Below, one piece after another: positions 8,072 through 16,806 of a stretch of DNA of 64,000 bases. Source of the stretch: Terribacillus aidingensis (GTDB taxonomy: Bacteria; Bacillota; Bacilli; Bacillales; Amphibacillaceae). The stretch lies in contig NZ_OBEK01000002.1 in NCBI RefSeq assembly GCF_900215625.1, positions 1 to 64,000 of the forward strand, given 5' to 3'. The position numbers and the translations under genes are program-made. The first letter of the stretch is position 1. Each line of letters opens with the position of its first letter. The notes below the pieces were generated by a model. It did not search any database and was not told the origin of the DNA. It saw only the letters and a program-made list of their open reading frames with translations.

Positions 8072-9436
8072 ATGCGTACCTACGACCCGCGTTGGCGCTG
8101 GGCTAATAATATATCGCCAACTCAATTGATTATTCTATTTTATTTAGCAGCGGTATTAATCTCTACTTGTCTTTTGGCATTGCCAATAGCACATCAGAAA
8201 AACACCGATCTTTCTTTTATAGATGTGCTTTTTACAGCGGTAAGCGCTATTAGTGTAACAGGGCTTTCTTCCGTTCCAATTCATGAATATTTTAATACAA
8301 CAGGTATTATTTTAATCGCTTTTACGATGCAGCTGGGTGGTATCGGAGTGATGACGCTTGGTACCTTCGTCTGGCTGCTGTTTGGTAAAAAAATCGGTTT
8401 CAAAGAGCGAAGACTTATCATGGCTGACCAGAACCAAGGTTCTTTTAAAGGCGCCGTGTCATTAATGCGTCAAATTCTCATTGTTATCCTGACGATTGAG
8501 CTTATTGGATTCTTAGTATTAGGCACCTATTATCTGCAGTATTTTCCTACTGCTAAAGAAGCCTATTTCCAAGGGTTATTTGCATCTATAAGTGCTACGA
8601 CCAATGGCGGATTTGACATTACTGGGCAGTCGCTAATACTATTTCAAGATGATTATTTTGTGCAGTTTGTACATATGCTTCTCATTGTTCTTGGTGCAAT
8701 TGGCTTTCCTGTACTAATTGAGGTCAAGCATTTCATTTTCGCATCTAATGAAGAACGGAATTTCATCCGATTTACTTTGTTTACAAAGTTAACGACAGTA
8801 ACGTTTTTAGTGCTGATTGTTATGGGGGCTATTGTCATTGCTTTATTAGATTCCGGTCACTTTTTCGCAAATAAATCCTGGCATGAAATCCTTTTTTATT
8901 CGCTCTTCCAATCAGTTACGACACGAAGCGGAGGATTGTCTACGATGGATGTAGGGCAGCTTACCGAACAAAATGAATTATTTATGTCTGCACTTATGTT
9001 TATCGGAGCCTCACCGAGCAGTGCGGGCGGAGGTATTCGGACGACGACGTTCGCTTTAGTTGTCATCGCTCTGTATCACTTTGCAAGAGGGAATAAGCAG
9101 ATTAATATTTTCCGCAGAGAAATTCATGCGGAAGATTTATTCAAGGCAGTCAATGTGACGATCTTCGGAATACTAATTGTCTTTACTTCGGCTGTTATTC
9201 TGGCATCCATTGAACCGTTTTCACTTACTGAAGTGCTATTTGAAGTATGCAGTGCATTCGGAACTGTCGGATTGAGTCTTGGTATTACCTCGGAGTTGAC
9301 GGACGTGAGTAAGGTCATTTTGATGCTCTTAATGTTTCTGGGAAGGGTCGGTATTTTGACATTCCTTTATTCTTTACATCGCAAGTCTTCAGGAGCTAAT
9401 TACCACTACCCGAAAGAGCGTATAATCATTGGTTAA
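8072..9436 (+). CDS. ktrD: potassium uptake channel subunit, KtrB/KtrD type
   Basis: 454-residue membrane subunit of a Ktr potassium (sodium-coupled) system. Four repeats of helix-pore loop-helix are visible, each with a selectivity-filter glycine: SAISVTGLSS, SATTNGGFD, TTRSGGLST and SAFGTVGLSLG. The N-terminal stretch is closer to KtrD than KtrB as I recall them. The gating ring subunit KtrC is encoded 17 kb away (26343), as in B. subtilis, where ktrC and ktrD are unlinked; ktrAB pairs are adjacent. That supports KtrD, but KtrB cannot be excluded. The ATG follows AAAGGAG. A strong terminator follows. Confidence 0.85.
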   Translation: MRTYDPRWRWANNISPTQLIILFYLAAVLISTCLLALPIAHQKNTDLSFIDVLFTAVSAISVTGLSSVPIHEYFNTTGIILIAFTMQLGGIGVMTLGTFVWLLFGKKIGFKERRLIMADQNQGSFKGAVSLMRQILIVILTIELIGFLVLGTYYLQYFPTAKEAYFQGLFASISATTNGGFDITGQSLILFQDDYFVQFVHMLLIVLGAIGFPVLIEVKHFIFASNEERNFIRFTLFTKLTTVTFLVLIVMGAIVIALLDSGHFFANKSWHEILFYSLFQSVTTRSGGLSTMDVGQLTEQNELFMSALMFIGASPSSAGGGIRTTTFALVVIALYHFARGNKQINIFRREIHAEDLFKAVNVTIFGILIVFTSAVILASIEPFSLTEVLFEVCSAFGTVGLSLGITSELTDVSKVILMLLMFLGRVGILTFLYSLHRKSSGANYHYPKERIIIG

Positions 9437-9473
9437 AAAAAGACGGCACCCTAAATGGGCAGCCGTCTTTTTA
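9436..9473. terminator. bidirectional terminator
   Basis: AAAAGACGGC/GCCGTCTTTT stem between convergent ktrD and the small YjcZ-type gene. Confidence 0.85.
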
Positions 9474-9478
9474 TGATA

Positions 9479-9631
9479 TTAGCAGTAGAATGCTGCACCT
9501 ACAATAATCAACAAGATGAAAAGTACAACGATCAATGCAAAACCGTTGCCACCGCCGTAGCCGCCGACGTTTTCACAACCGCCGCCATAGCCGCCGCCGA
9601 AACCGCCGAAGCCACCGTATCCGTAACCCAT
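9479..9631 (-). CDS. YjcZ-family sporulation peptide, 50 aa
   Basis: A 50-residue peptide. The first 30 residues are a Gly/Tyr/Phe-rich tract ([18 protein letters not shown], one Cys), followed by a single hydrophobic helix [20 protein letters not shown] ending at the stop. This is the exact plan of the YjcZ/SscA family of tiny spore proteins, where the C-terminal helix inserts in a membrane and the glycine tract faces out. The start is set by TAGGAGGTG 6 nt upstream. A late-sporulation-type promoter lies just before it. Function is unknown beyond spore assembly in relatives. Confidence 0.88.
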   Translation of the reverse strand: MGYGYGGFGGFGGGYGGGCENVGGYGGGNGFALIVVLFILLIIVGAAFYC

Positions 9632-9659
9632 TTTGTTTCACCTCCTAATGCTTACACCT

Positions 9660-9687
9660 TACTATATGGCAAACAGATCAAAGGTGT
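9660..9687 (-). promoter_or_regulatory. sigma-K/sigma-E-like promoter
   Basis: On the minus strand AC (9686-9687), 17 nt, then CATATAGTA (9660-9668) fits the sigma-K pattern AC-N16-17-CATANNNTA. It lies 29 nt before the YjcZ-type gene, a product expected in the mother cell. Confidence 0.5.
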
Positions 9688-9893
9688 ATGGTCATCCGCC
9701 TAGTTTTACTGGTGTTTTCTTTACTGGATATTTAAGGCAATTATGACAGAAGTACTGCATGCTTATATGACAAAGGAAATACTGAAATGTCATTTTTTGC
9801 CGAAGATTAGGAGGAAGGAGGGAGGATGTATTATACATATGAAAAATGTGTGAAAAGTAAACGATAAACTTTACTTTTTGACAAACTTTTGGC

Positions 9894-10151
9894 ATGATAA
9901 GTTATGGAAAAGATTTGAAACTTATGAAGGATAATGGTGATGACATGATATTGCCTGAGCACGCCAGATATTGTTTGCAACACTCAAATAAATTAATTAA
10001 CTTAAATAAGCTCACACGGCAAATCGAAGTGCTTCGTGAGCAAATGGCCGAAGTAGCTTTTGAAAAAGGTTTTACAAGCAGTGAATCCATTGCTAAAAGC
10101 CAGGAGCTGGACAAGCTCTTGAACCTATACGAAGCGAAACGGAAAATATAA
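9894..10151 (+). CDS. Spo0E-like aspartyl-phosphate phosphatase
   Basis: At most 85 residues, mostly two helices. The Spo0E-family signature SQELDKLLNLY lies near the end (residues 69-79); in Spo0E, YnzD and YisI the Ser and Asp of SxxxD contact the aspartyl phosphate. Such proteins dephosphorylate Spo0A~P and delay sporulation. The start is uncertain: no good ribosome site precedes ATG 9894, and in-frame ATGs at 9924 and 9945 would give 75 or 68 residues, both within the family range. A TTGACA box at 9878-9883 is so close that a downstream start is possible. Convergent with patA. Confidence 0.75.
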   Translation: MISYGKDLKLMKDNGDDMILPEHARYCLQHSNKLINLNKLTRQIEVLREQMAEVAFEKGFTSSESIAKSQELDKLLNLYEAKRKI

Positions 10152-10182
10152 AAAGGACAGGTGCCGAAACCTGTCCTTTTTA
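10150..10182. terminator. bidirectional terminator
   Basis: AAAAGGACAGGT/ACCTGTCCTTTT stem between the Spo0E-like gene and patA. Confidence 0.85.
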
Positions 10183-11343
10183 TTATGTCAGCTGATTGGA
10201 AGAAAGAAATCTCTCCAATCTGTCCAATCCTTCCTGAAGCTGTTCCATACTGTACGCGTAGGAAAGACGCATATATCCTTCACCAAGCCGTGAAAATGCA
10301 TCCCCTGGCACGATTGCCAATCGGGCTTTCTCGACGAGCGCTAAACCCAGCTCGAATGAGGTCATTTGCGCGATCGGGAATTTCGGGAATATATAAAAAG
10401 CTCCGTTTGGCCTCTCGACTGTTAATCCCATTTTTGACAGGCGATCCAAGCAGTAATCACGACGTTCTCGATATGCTTCACGCATTTCAGCAGGATCTTC
10501 TAGACCGTTTGTTAATGCTTCCACGGCAGCGTGCTGACTGACAGAAGAAGCGCATGTTGCATTGTATTGATGTACTTTAAGCATATGGGTGCTTAACCAG
10601 GCAGGTGCTAAAGTAAATCCGATTCGCCAGCCTGTCATGGAATGTGATTTACTTAAACCATTAATGATGATTGTTTTTTGTCTAACTTGCTGAAAACCTG
10701 CAATCGAAACATGGGGCTGATCGTATGTTAGTTCACTATAAATCTCATCAGATAAAATGAAAATATCTTTATCAGCTAAAAATACTGCAATCTCTTCCAG
10801 CTCTTCATATGTAAGTGTTACGCCTGTCGGGTTAGATGGGTAAGGCAGAATAACGCACTTCGTCTTCGGTGTAATATATTGCTCCAACACCGACTTTGTC
10901 AATTTGAATCCATTTGCTGTCGTATCTGCAAGAACTGCTTTTGCTCCTGCAAGGGCAATTAGCGGTTCATAACCTGGATAAACAGGACCAGGCAAAACAA
11001 CTTCGTCTCCAGGCTGGAGGATCGTACGCAACGTAATATCTATTGCTTGAGAAGCTCCGGTCGTAACAATAATTTCATCTTCAGCTTGATAGGCAGGTGC
11101 GTATTTTGTATAAAAGGAACGAATAGCTTGTCGCAGTTCCATTAAGCCCGCATTCGGTGTATACGTTGTTTGGTTAGCGCGAATTGCCTCGATACCTGCT
11201 TCTTTTACATGAAGCGGAGTCGGGAAATCAGGCTGGCCGATTGTGAGACTGATCATATCCTTTTTATCTGCTACCAAATTGTAGAACCGGCGAATACCGG
11301 AAATTTGAATGTCTTTTACATACGGGTTGATATGCTGTTCCAT
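10183..11343 (-). CDS. patA: class I/II aminotransferase PatA
   Basis: 386-residue PLP enzyme. The Schiff-base lysine is K232 in NGLSKSHSMTGWR, and the conserved NPTG (171-174) and SDEIYSEL (198-205) blocks are present. It matches B. subtilis PatA, which aminates N-acetyl-2-amino-6-oxopimelate in the acetylase branch of DAP/lysine synthesis. The flanking dapH and dapL steps are encoded 3.5-5 kb away. The frame is open to an ATG at 11364, but the Shine-Dalgarno GGAGGGG lies between that ATG and the ATG at 11343, so 11343 is chosen. The terminator is shared with the convergent Spo0E-like gene. Confidence 0.9.
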   Translation of the reverse strand: MEQHINPYVKDIQISGIRRFYNLVADKKDMISLTIGQPDFPTPLHVKEAGIEAIRANQTTYTPNAGLMELRQAIRSFYTKYAPAYQAEDEIIVTTGASQAIDITLRTILQPGDEVVLPGPVYPGYEPLIALAGAKAVLADTTANGFKLTKSVLEQYITPKTKCVILPYPSNPTGVTLTYEELEEIAVFLADKDIFILSDEIYSELTYDQPHVSIAGFQQVRQKTIIINGLSKSHSMTGWRIGFTLAPAWLSTHMLKVHQYNATCASSVSQHAAVEALTNGLEDPAEMREAYRERRDYCLDRLSKMGLTVERPNGAFYIFPKFPIAQMTSFELGLALVEKARLAIVPGDAFSRLGEGYMRLSYAYSMEQLQEGLDRLERFLSSNQLT

Positions 11344-11455
11344 CAAAACCCCTCCAATTTTCATACTTTCTTAACATAATGTTCAAACAATTTTGATTAT
11401 AACGTGCTAACATTGGGAATAGCTAAGGGAAATAAATTAGGGAGGCTAATTTAAA

Positions 11456-11593
11456 ATGAGACCTCGTAAGCTTTCTTTAGAGGAATTAGTCACGCAAAAC
11501 AAAAATGAGTTATTACAAGATGATCAGGAGATGCTCCGAATTGAAGAATCGCTGGATAAGAAATACGGCATCCAAACTGATCATATGGAATAA
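11456..11593 (+). CDS. FbpB-family small basic protein, 45 aa
   Basis: A 45-residue peptide starting MRPRKLSLEELVTQNKNELL and ending with a helical, charged tail. The pattern (basic start, S-x-E-E-L-V, N-K-x-E-L-L) is that of the FbpB family. In B. subtilis FbpB is made under iron limitation and helps the sRNA FsrA spare iron. AGGGAGGC lies 7 nt upstream and a terminator follows. I could not see a convincing Fur box (7-1-7) in the 90 nt upstream, so iron control is inferred only from the family. Confidence 0.7.
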   Translation: MRPRKLSLEELVTQNKNELLQDDQEMLRIEESLDKKYGIQTDHME

Positions 11594-11626
11594 CGATTGA
11601 TACATTATAACATAGTGACATCACAC

Positions 11627-11657
11627 AAGGAATCCCGCTTGAAGGGGATTCCTTTTT
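11627..11657 (+). terminator. rho-independent terminator
   Basis: AAGGAATCCC/GGGATTCCTT stem with a T run after the FbpB-like gene. Confidence 0.85.
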
Positions 11658-11706
11658 CGTTTAGAAACACCAATTTTGGTCCAAGCTTTTGAAAGGAGGG
11701 ATAATA

Positions 11707-11976
11707 ATGACGATTATACCGGTATTTGGAATGATAGGTGCGGTGTCGCTTTTTGCAGTTATATTTTTGCTTATTCGATGGTTTGTCAAAAAGCAATGGT
11801 ACGCCTTTTTATCGGTACTTTGTGCACATTTGCTGTTAAGTTATCTGCTCAGTATGGGGCGGCTTCACTTGCCTTTTTCACAAACGGAATTGCAGCTGAT
11901 GATAACAATTGCATGCGGCATTCTCGTACTTGTCAAATTGCTGGAATATAAAAAGAAAAAGCGTACAGTCTATTAG
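11707..11976 (+). CDS. small membrane protein of unknown function
   Basis: 89 residues from ATG 11707, chosen because AAAGGAGGG (11691-11699) lies 7 nt upstream; an earlier in-frame ATG at 11689 overlaps that site. Three hydrophobic helices are visible (about residues 4-24, 30-50 and 62-78), then a basic tail EYKKKKRTVY, so the C-terminus probably sits in the cytoplasm. I recognise no family. It ends 4 nt inside the convergent ykyB stop region, with no hairpin between them. Confidence 0.6.
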   Translation: MTIIPVFGMIGAVSLFAVIFLLIRWFVKKQWYAFLSVLCAHLLLSYLLSMGRLHLPFSQTELQLMITIACGILVLVKLLEYKKKKRTVY

Positions 11977-12446
11977 CTGCGTCGCTTTTTCTTATCGGGC
12001 CATGTAAATTGACCAAGGGAGGATGGCGTATAGTATGCGGATCTGCTGACTGGCGGCTGCTGTTTTTTCTTGGCTTCTTGCAGTGGCAGATTCAAATAAG
12101 ACGAAAGAATCCGTTTTGCTTGAGAGAGGGAGAGGTTCGGCTTAGGATTCCGAAAGGTCTTGTCCAATTCTCCAAGATGCGGCAGTGTCTTAAAGTCTTC
12201 TTTAGCAGCAGGAATGTGAAAATAATATTCTGCAACCTGCACCAGCATCGTTGAATGCTGGCGGCTCAGTTTTGGATGTTCCGAAAAGTGCAGACCAATC
12301 TTCTTTGCTTTGTTCTGCTCAAGAAGCTTGGCTACCGTCTGTTTCTTTAATTGGTATAAGTAGCTTGGATCAGGTGCTGTTTTCGCATGACGATTAACAA
12401 CAAATAATGCTTTCGCAATATCAGTTAATGTTGTGTTGACTTTCAA
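11973..12446 (-). CDS. ykyB: YkyB-family protein
   Basis: 157 residues. The N-terminal stretch ALFVVNRHAKTAPDP, followed by LYQLKK and KKIGLHFSEHPKLSRQHS, is nearly the same as B. subtilis YkyB, and the gene sits in the same patA-ykyB-ykuE order. Soluble, basic, unknown function. Translation starts at TTG 12446 behind AGGAGG (spacing 9). The C-terminal 25 residues are low complexity and basic (KKKQQPPVS ... DKKKRRS). Confidence 0.85.
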   Translation of the reverse strand: MKVNTTLTDIAKALFVVNRHAKTAPDPSYLYQLKKQTVAKLLEQNKAKKIGLHFSEHPKLSRQHSTMLVQVAEYYFHIPAAKEDFKTLPHLGELDKTFRNPKPNLSLSQAKRILSSYLNLPLQEAKKKQQPPVSRSAYYTPSSLGQFTWPDKKKRRS

Positions 12447-12530
12447 TTGTGTAACCTCCTATTGCAGGAATAAACCTAGCGGAGAATGGTACTATCGTAC
12501 AGAAAAGCTGTACAGTTGGCAAGCTCTTTT

Positions 12531-13400
12531 TTAATGCTCTTTTACATCCTGCTGTCCGTGTTTTAAGGTGAGGATGCTGATTTCGGGCGGACATGCAAAT
12601 CGGATTGGCATCCTGGTGGTTCCGACACCTCTGGATACGAATACATGCAAAGGTCGCGAGCCAATTTCATAATAACTATTTGGGTAGCGTCTTCCATAAG
12701 GCGGGACAATTACCTCTCCGTAAAAAGGAATCCGTACTTGACCGCCATGTGAATGTCCGGAAAGCTGAACATCAACTGGTAAATGTTTTACGTTCTCAGC
12801 CAAATCAGGTTCATGCGCTAACAAGATTGTAAAAAGCTCATCACTGCTGTGCTGTGTAGCAGCATGCAAATTTGGTGTACTCCGTATAACATCATCGATA
12901 CCTGCAAGGATAATATGTTTTTGCTGGCGTTTTAATAGAACAGATGTATTATGGAGTGCGGTGAAGCCCCCGGCTTTCATGTATTTCGCAACAATTGCTT
13001 CACTCTCCTCACGATAGTCATGGTTTCCAAAAATCCAATACTTTCCGAGAGGAGCATGCAATTCTGTCAGACAATCAACAATCTCTTGCTTCCATTTCAG
13101 GCGGATTGGCCGATCGGCGAAATCGCCTGTGAATACGATTAGGTCTGCCTGCTGTTCCTGGATGTGACGAACCAGTCGTCTTAGTCTTCTTATAGAGTAA
13201 TGATAACCTAAATGCAAATCAGTAAACTGCACAATTTTCAGTCCGCTGAATTCATCCGGCAAACGCTCACTTGTCAGCGTGTAGGATTTGGTGACTAATC
13301 TTGCTGGTTCAATGTATCTTGCATATGTAAGCCCAAGGCCTGCACCTGCAAGCAGTGTACCGGCAGCTGCGGACAGCCATTTTTTGCTGTTGTTTTTCAT
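12531..13400 (-). CDS. ykuE: calcineurin-like metallophosphoesterase YkuE
   Basis: 289 residues with an N-terminal membrane or signal segment (LSAAAGTLLAGAGLGLTYA). All metal-binding blocks of the family are present in order: FTDLHLG, FTGDFAD, GNHDY, a lone His in LLAHEPD, and LSGHSHGGQ. B. subtilis YkuE is a Tat-exported, wall-associated phosphoesterase. The twin-Arg motif is not obvious here (the start reads MKNNSKKWLS), so the export route is uncertain. The ATG follows GAAGGTG. Convergent or divergent neighbours leave it as a single-gene unit. Confidence 0.88.
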   Translation of the reverse strand: MKNNSKKWLSAAAGTLLAGAGLGLTYARYIEPARLVTKSYTLTSERLPDEFSGLKIVQFTDLHLGYHYSIRRLRRLVRHIQEQQADLIVFTGDFADRPIRLKWKQEIVDCLTELHAPLGKYWIFGNHDYREESEAIVAKYMKAGGFTALHNTSVLLKRQQKHIILAGIDDVIRSTPNLHAATQHSSDELFTILLAHEPDLAENVKHLPVDVQLSGHSHGGQVRIPFYGEVIVPPYGRRYPNSYYEIGSRPLHVFVSRGVGTTRMPIRFACPPEISILTLKHGQQDVKEH

Positions 13401-13470
13401 AAAAGCACCTTCTTTTAACCGTTAATAAAGGCACTCTTCCCTAAAATAAATGGAAGAATGCCTTTTGTCT

Positions 13471-14103
13471 TTAAATGAGAAAAAGAATGGCGAAGAAATG
13501 AAACGCCGATCCCGCAAGTACAAACATATGCCACACGGCATGGTGATAAGGGATCTTTCGCCAAACATAGAATACAGCACCAATTGTATAAAGCAGACCG
13601 CCAACAAATAAGTACAGAAGCGTTTGCTGCGGCAATACTTCAAGCAGCGGTTTCCAAATGAACATAATCATCCAGCCCATTAGGAGATAAAGAATCGTTG
13701 ACATGATTAGAAATTTTTTAACAAAGAAAATTTTGAAAATCGTTCCGGCGATGGCAATTCCCCATACAATCCCGAAAACTGTCCATCCGAGCGGATCTCT
13801 AAGACTGATCAGCAGTATCGGTGTATACGTACCGGCTATAAATAAATAGATAGCCGCATGATCAATAATCTGGAAAATATCTTTTGTTTTCCCTTCCGGT
13901 AACGCGTGCACAATTGTAGAAGAGAGATACATAAGCAGCATCGTCGTCCCAAAGATGGTGACAGAGACAATAACCCAAGGGTCACTCGAAAAACTTGCAA
14001 GGACGATTGTGACAGCGAGGGCAGCTATACTAAGTAAGGCACCAAAGCCATGTGTAATAGAATGTGCTGTTTCCTCTTTTTTTGTGAAAATATATGTTTC
14101 CAA
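13471..14103 (-). CDS. hemolysin III / TrhA-family membrane protein
   Basis: 210 residues, seven hydrophobic helices. The family's conserved metal-site elements are visible: EETAHSITHGFGA near the N-terminus, SSTIVHALPEG with DHAAIYLFIAGTYTP in the middle, and HAVWHMFVLAGSAFHFFAI at the C-terminus. These PAQR-like proteins are linked in Firmicutes to membrane fluidity and energy state rather than true haemolysis. Translation begins at TTG 14103, 7 nt after GAGGT. Closest B. subtilis counterpart by family is YplQ. Confidence 0.85.
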   Translation of the reverse strand: METYIFTKKEETAHSITHGFGALLSIAALAVTIVLASFSSDPWVIVSVTIFGTTMLLMYLSSTIVHALPEGKTKDIFQIIDHAAIYLFIAGTYTPILLISLRDPLGWTVFGIVWGIAIAGTIFKIFFVKKFLIMSTILYLLMGWMIMFIWKPLLEVLPQQTLLYLFVGGLLYTIGAVFYVWRKIPYHHAVWHMFVLAGSAFHFFAILFLI

Positions 14104-14314
14104 TTATTTACCTCATTTCTGCTCTGTTTCAGTATAATGCTTTTTCTAGCTTAACACCATTAAAAGTGGTTCAATCCTGGAAATATTTTATGGTGCAGCT
14201 GCCCAAACGTGACACCTTGCAGATGATGTCGAAATTGGTAGCCTGCCTGGGGATGTGGTAAACTGTTAGGGGTTGTTGCCTCCTTCTATTGCCACAGACA
14301 AAAGGAGAGATCGC

Positions 14315-14788
14315 ATGGCAAAATTAGAGCTTCAGGAACTCACTGAAATGATGGTGGGAGACTTGATGATTGAATCTGAAAAAGTCGCCCATGTTCAATT
14401 GAATAATCCATTAGAACACGCCTTACTCGTGCTTGTTAAATCTGGTTACTCTGTCATTCCTGTACTTGACCATACGTACAAGCTGCAAGGTATGATATCG
14501 AAGACTGCTATCTTAAATGAAGTACTCGGTATGGAGAGATTTGAAATGGAGAAGCTTTCTGAGCTGAAGGTGCTGGATACCATGCTGACAGATGTACCGG
14601 TCTTAAAGAAATCAGATCCATTTCTGACAGCATTAAAAGCTGTGGTGAACCATGCTTTTCTTTGTGTGCTGGACGAGGAAGGGTACTTTGAAGGAATTCT
14701 GACTCGCCGTGCTATTCTCAAGCAGATGAACAGATATCTGCATGAGCAAGTGCACTTTCACCCTGCAGGGGATAAGACGAATGCATAA
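14315..14788 (+). CDS. darB: CBS-domain c-di-AMP receptor DarB (YkuL)
   Basis: 157 residues made of two CBS motifs (about 15-65 and 80-140). It matches B. subtilis YkuL/DarB (Listeria CbpB): start MAKLELQELTEMMVGDLMIESEKVAHVQ, SVIPVLD, and LTRRAILKQMNRYLHEQ at the end. In relatives the apo form binds and stimulates the (p)ppGpp synthetase Rel and pyruvate carboxylase, and c-di-AMP blocks this. Pyruvate carboxylase (48510) and the c-di-AMP target KtrC (26343) are both in this window. The ATG at 14315 is chosen over an upstream in-frame codon because AAAGGAGAG is 6 nt before it. Confidence 0.85.
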   Translation: MAKLELQELTEMMVGDLMIESEKVAHVQLNNPLEHALLVLVKSGYSVIPVLDHTYKLQGMISKTAILNEVLGMERFEMEKLSELKVLDTMLTDVPVLKKSDPFLTALKAVVNHAFLCVLDEEGYFEGILTRRAILKQMNRYLHEQVHFHPAGDKTNA

Positions 14789-14887
14789 GCTTGTATTTAT
14801 TATGTAATGAACCCCGCATAAATGCTTGTTGATTAGTAAAAGTTTTGTTAAAGTAATTCCATACGTTCTACATAGGAGGCCAAAACC

Positions 14888-15601
14888 ATGAAAATGATGG
14901 ATGCAAATGAAATTATCTCTTTCATTTCGAATAGTAAAAAATCTACACCAGTTAAAGTATACGTAAAAGGTAACGACTTGGATAAATTAACTTATCCTGA
15001 AAGTGTCAAAGCATTCCCAGAAGCAAATACAGCAGTTCTTTTCGGCGAATGGAGCGAGCTGGAAGGCTTCCTTAAAGATACAGCTGCTATTGAAGACTAC
15101 GTAATTGAAAATGACCGTCGCAATTCAGCTATTCCGCTTTTAGACATGAAAGGTATTAACGCCCGCATTGAGCCAGGTGTAGTCATTCGTGACCAAGTGG
15201 AAATCGGTGATGGCGCAGTTATTATGATGGGTGCTTCCATTAACATCGGTGCTGTAATCGGCGAAGGAACAATGATTGATATGAACGTTGTAATGGGCGG
15301 ACGTGCTACTGTCGGTAAAAACTGCCACATTGGTGCAGGTACTGTCTTGGCAGGAGTAATTGAACCCCCTTCCGCGAAACCAGTCGTAATTGAAGATGAT
15401 GTTGTCATCGGTGCGAATGTTGTCGTGTTGGAAGGTGTAACAGTTGGAAAAGGTTCCATTGTTGCAGCTGGTGCGATTGTGACTGAAGATGTAGCTCCAA
15501 ACACACTTGTTGGCGGAACGCCGGCACGCGTATTGAAAGAAATTGATGATCAAACGAAATCCAAGACAGAGATTCGTCAGGAACTTCGTAAATTGAACTA
15601 A
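14888..15601 (+). CDS. dapH: tetrahydrodipicolinate N-acetyltransferase
   Basis: 237 residues, almost the same length as B. subtilis DapH/YkuQ. It N-acetylates tetrahydrodipicolinate with acetyl-CoA, the first step of the acetylase DAP branch. The central and C-terminal parts form a left-handed beta-helix of hexapeptide repeats ([39 protein letters not shown]). The short N-terminal domain starts [13 protein letters not shown]. The ATG follows AGGAGGCC. Only a 50-nt gap with a hairpin separates it from dapL, so the two form one operon. Confidence 0.93.
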   Translation: MKMMDANEIISFISNSKKSTPVKVYVKGNDLDKLTYPESVKAFPEANTAVLFGEWSELEGFLKDTAAIEDYVIENDRRNSAIPLLDMKGINARIEPGVVIRDQVEIGDGAVIMMGASINIGAVIGEGTMIDMNVVMGGRATVGKNCHIGAGTVLAGVIEPPSAKPVVIEDDVVIGANVVVLEGVTVGKGSIVAAGAIVTEDVAPNTLVGGTPARVLKEIDDQTKSKTEIRQELRKLN

Positions 15602-15607
15602 GAAGGA

Positions 15608-15635
15608 AAGGAGCAGCTGCTGCTCCTTTTTTTAT
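15608..15635 (+). terminator. hairpin with T run between dapH and dapL
   Basis: AAGGAGCAG/CTGCTCCTT followed by seven Ts looks like an intrinsic terminator inside the dapHL unit, 25 nt before dapL. It may only partly stop transcription and set the dapH:dapL ratio. Confidence 0.65.
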
Positions 15636-15659
15636 TATCACATAAAGCAGGTGACAAAA

Positions 15660-16772
15660 ATGGAAGACAAGTTGATTCAAATCAGAAGAGATCTACATCA
15701 AATACCGGAGCTCGGTTTTCAAGAGGAAAAAACACAAGCTTATTTGCTCGAGTACATACAGCACCTTCCGCAGGAGCATCTTCAGATCAAAACTTGGCGA
15801 ACAGGCATTATGGTAAAAGTTACCGGGGCGGAGGGTGCAAAAACAATTGGCTTCCGAACGGATATTGATGGACTGCCTATATCAGAAGAAACCGGACTGC
15901 CTTTTGAGTCGCAGCACGAAGGCCGTATGCACGCTTGCGGACATGATTTACATATGACAATTGCTTTAGGTGCATTAACAGCATGCGCAAAGAAACAGCC
16001 GCATTACAATATGGTTTTTATTTTTCAGCCAGCGGAGGAAGGCCCTGGAGGTGCGCTGCCTCTTTTAGAAAGCGGCGTATTAAAAGAATGGTGGCCGGAT
16101 GAGATTTTTGCACTCCACATTGCACCAGAACTGCCGGTCGGAACGGTTTCCTCCAGAGCAGGTATTCTCTTTGCCAATACCAGCGAGCTGTTCTTGGATT
16201 TCAAAGGAAAAGGCGGTCATGCTGCTTATCCACATTTAACAAAGGACATGGTTGTTGCAGCTAGTACCTTCGTAACGAATATGCAAGGAATAGTTGCTCG
16301 TAATCTTGATCCATTACAAAGTGCTGTTATTACTATCGGTAAAATGGAAAGCGGATTTGTGCAGAATACAATTGCGGAGAATGCTCGGCTGGAAGGAACA
16401 ATTCGGACGATGGATCCAGAGGCAATTGCTGTAGTAAAACAGCATATTGAGCAGCAGGCGAAAGGGCTGGAGATCAGCCATGATTGCCAGATCAGCATTG
16501 ACTATGGCTCCAATTATTATCAAGTGTATAACGATAACACGAAAGTAGAAGCTTTTCAGAAAGCGATAGCAGGGACTTCTTTAACATATAAAGAGGCCAA
16601 CCCTGCGATGACTGGGGAAGATTTTGGTTACATGCTGAAGGAAATACCAGGATTCATGTTTTGGCTGGGAGTCAATTCTCCGTATGGCTTGCATCACAGT
16701 AAATTAACACCGGACGAACAAGCGATAAACTGCGGTGTTGAAGCGGTACTGGCTTATATAAATGAATCATGA
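15660..16772 (+). CDS. dapL: N-acetyldiaminopimelate deacetylase
   Basis: 370 residues, M20 metallopeptidase-like amidohydrolase (YkuR). It removes acetate from N-acetyl-LL-diaminopimelate after DapH and PatA have acted. Metal-binding elements are visible: [11 protein letters not shown] near residues 88-98, EEGPGG at about 125, LHIAPELP and the C-terminal [11 protein letters not shown]. Two starts are possible: GTG 15651 and ATG 15660. The AAAGCAGGTG site upstream fits the ATG better, and homologues begin at this point. The last codons overlap the shared terminator. Confidence 0.92.
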   Translation: MEDKLIQIRRDLHQIPELGFQEEKTQAYLLEYIQHLPQEHLQIKTWRTGIMVKVTGAEGAKTIGFRTDIDGLPISEETGLPFESQHEGRMHACGHDLHMTIALGALTACAKKQPHYNMVFIFQPAEEGPGGALPLLESGVLKEWWPDEIFALHIAPELPVGTVSSRAGILFANTSELFLDFKGKGGHAAYPHLTKDMVVAASTFVTNMQGIVARNLDPLQSAVITIGKMESGFVQNTIAENARLEGTIRTMDPEAIAVVKQHIEQQAKGLEISHDCQISIDYGSNYYQVYNDNTKVEAFQKAIAGTSLTYKEANPAMTGEDFGYMLKEIPGFMFWLGVNSPYGLHHSKLTPDEQAINCGVEAVLAYINES

Positions 16773-16775
16773 AGA

Positions 16776-16806
16776 AAAAGCGCAAAGCTTATTGCTTTGC
16801 GCTTTC
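16776..16806. terminator. bidirectional terminator overlapping two gene ends
   Basis: AAGCGCAAAGC/GCTTTGCGCTT hairpin. Its right arm encodes the last codons of minus-strand ykuT and its left arm follows the dapL stop, so both convergent genes end in it. Confidence 0.75.

Noticed and set aside
9455-9703. 82-codon plus-strand frame rich in Ala and Thr.
   Set aside because: It is the antisense of the glycine tract of the YjcZ-type gene.
9800-9862. Strong AGGAGGAAGGAGGGAGG purine tract followed by ATG and a 13-codon frame.
   Set aside because: The ATG is too close to the tract and the peptide is too short to support; it may be chance purine richness before the Spo0E-like gene.
11365-11455. Search for a Fur box before the FbpB-like gene.
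   Set aside because: No 7-1-7 or 9-1-9 TGATAAT-type palindrome could be found, only scattered A/T-rich similarity.
15097-15553. Long open frames on the minus strand opposite dapH, one rich in Ile/Thr/Pro.
   Set aside because: They are mirror images of the hexapeptide-repeat codons of dapH, with no ribosome site and no family likeness.
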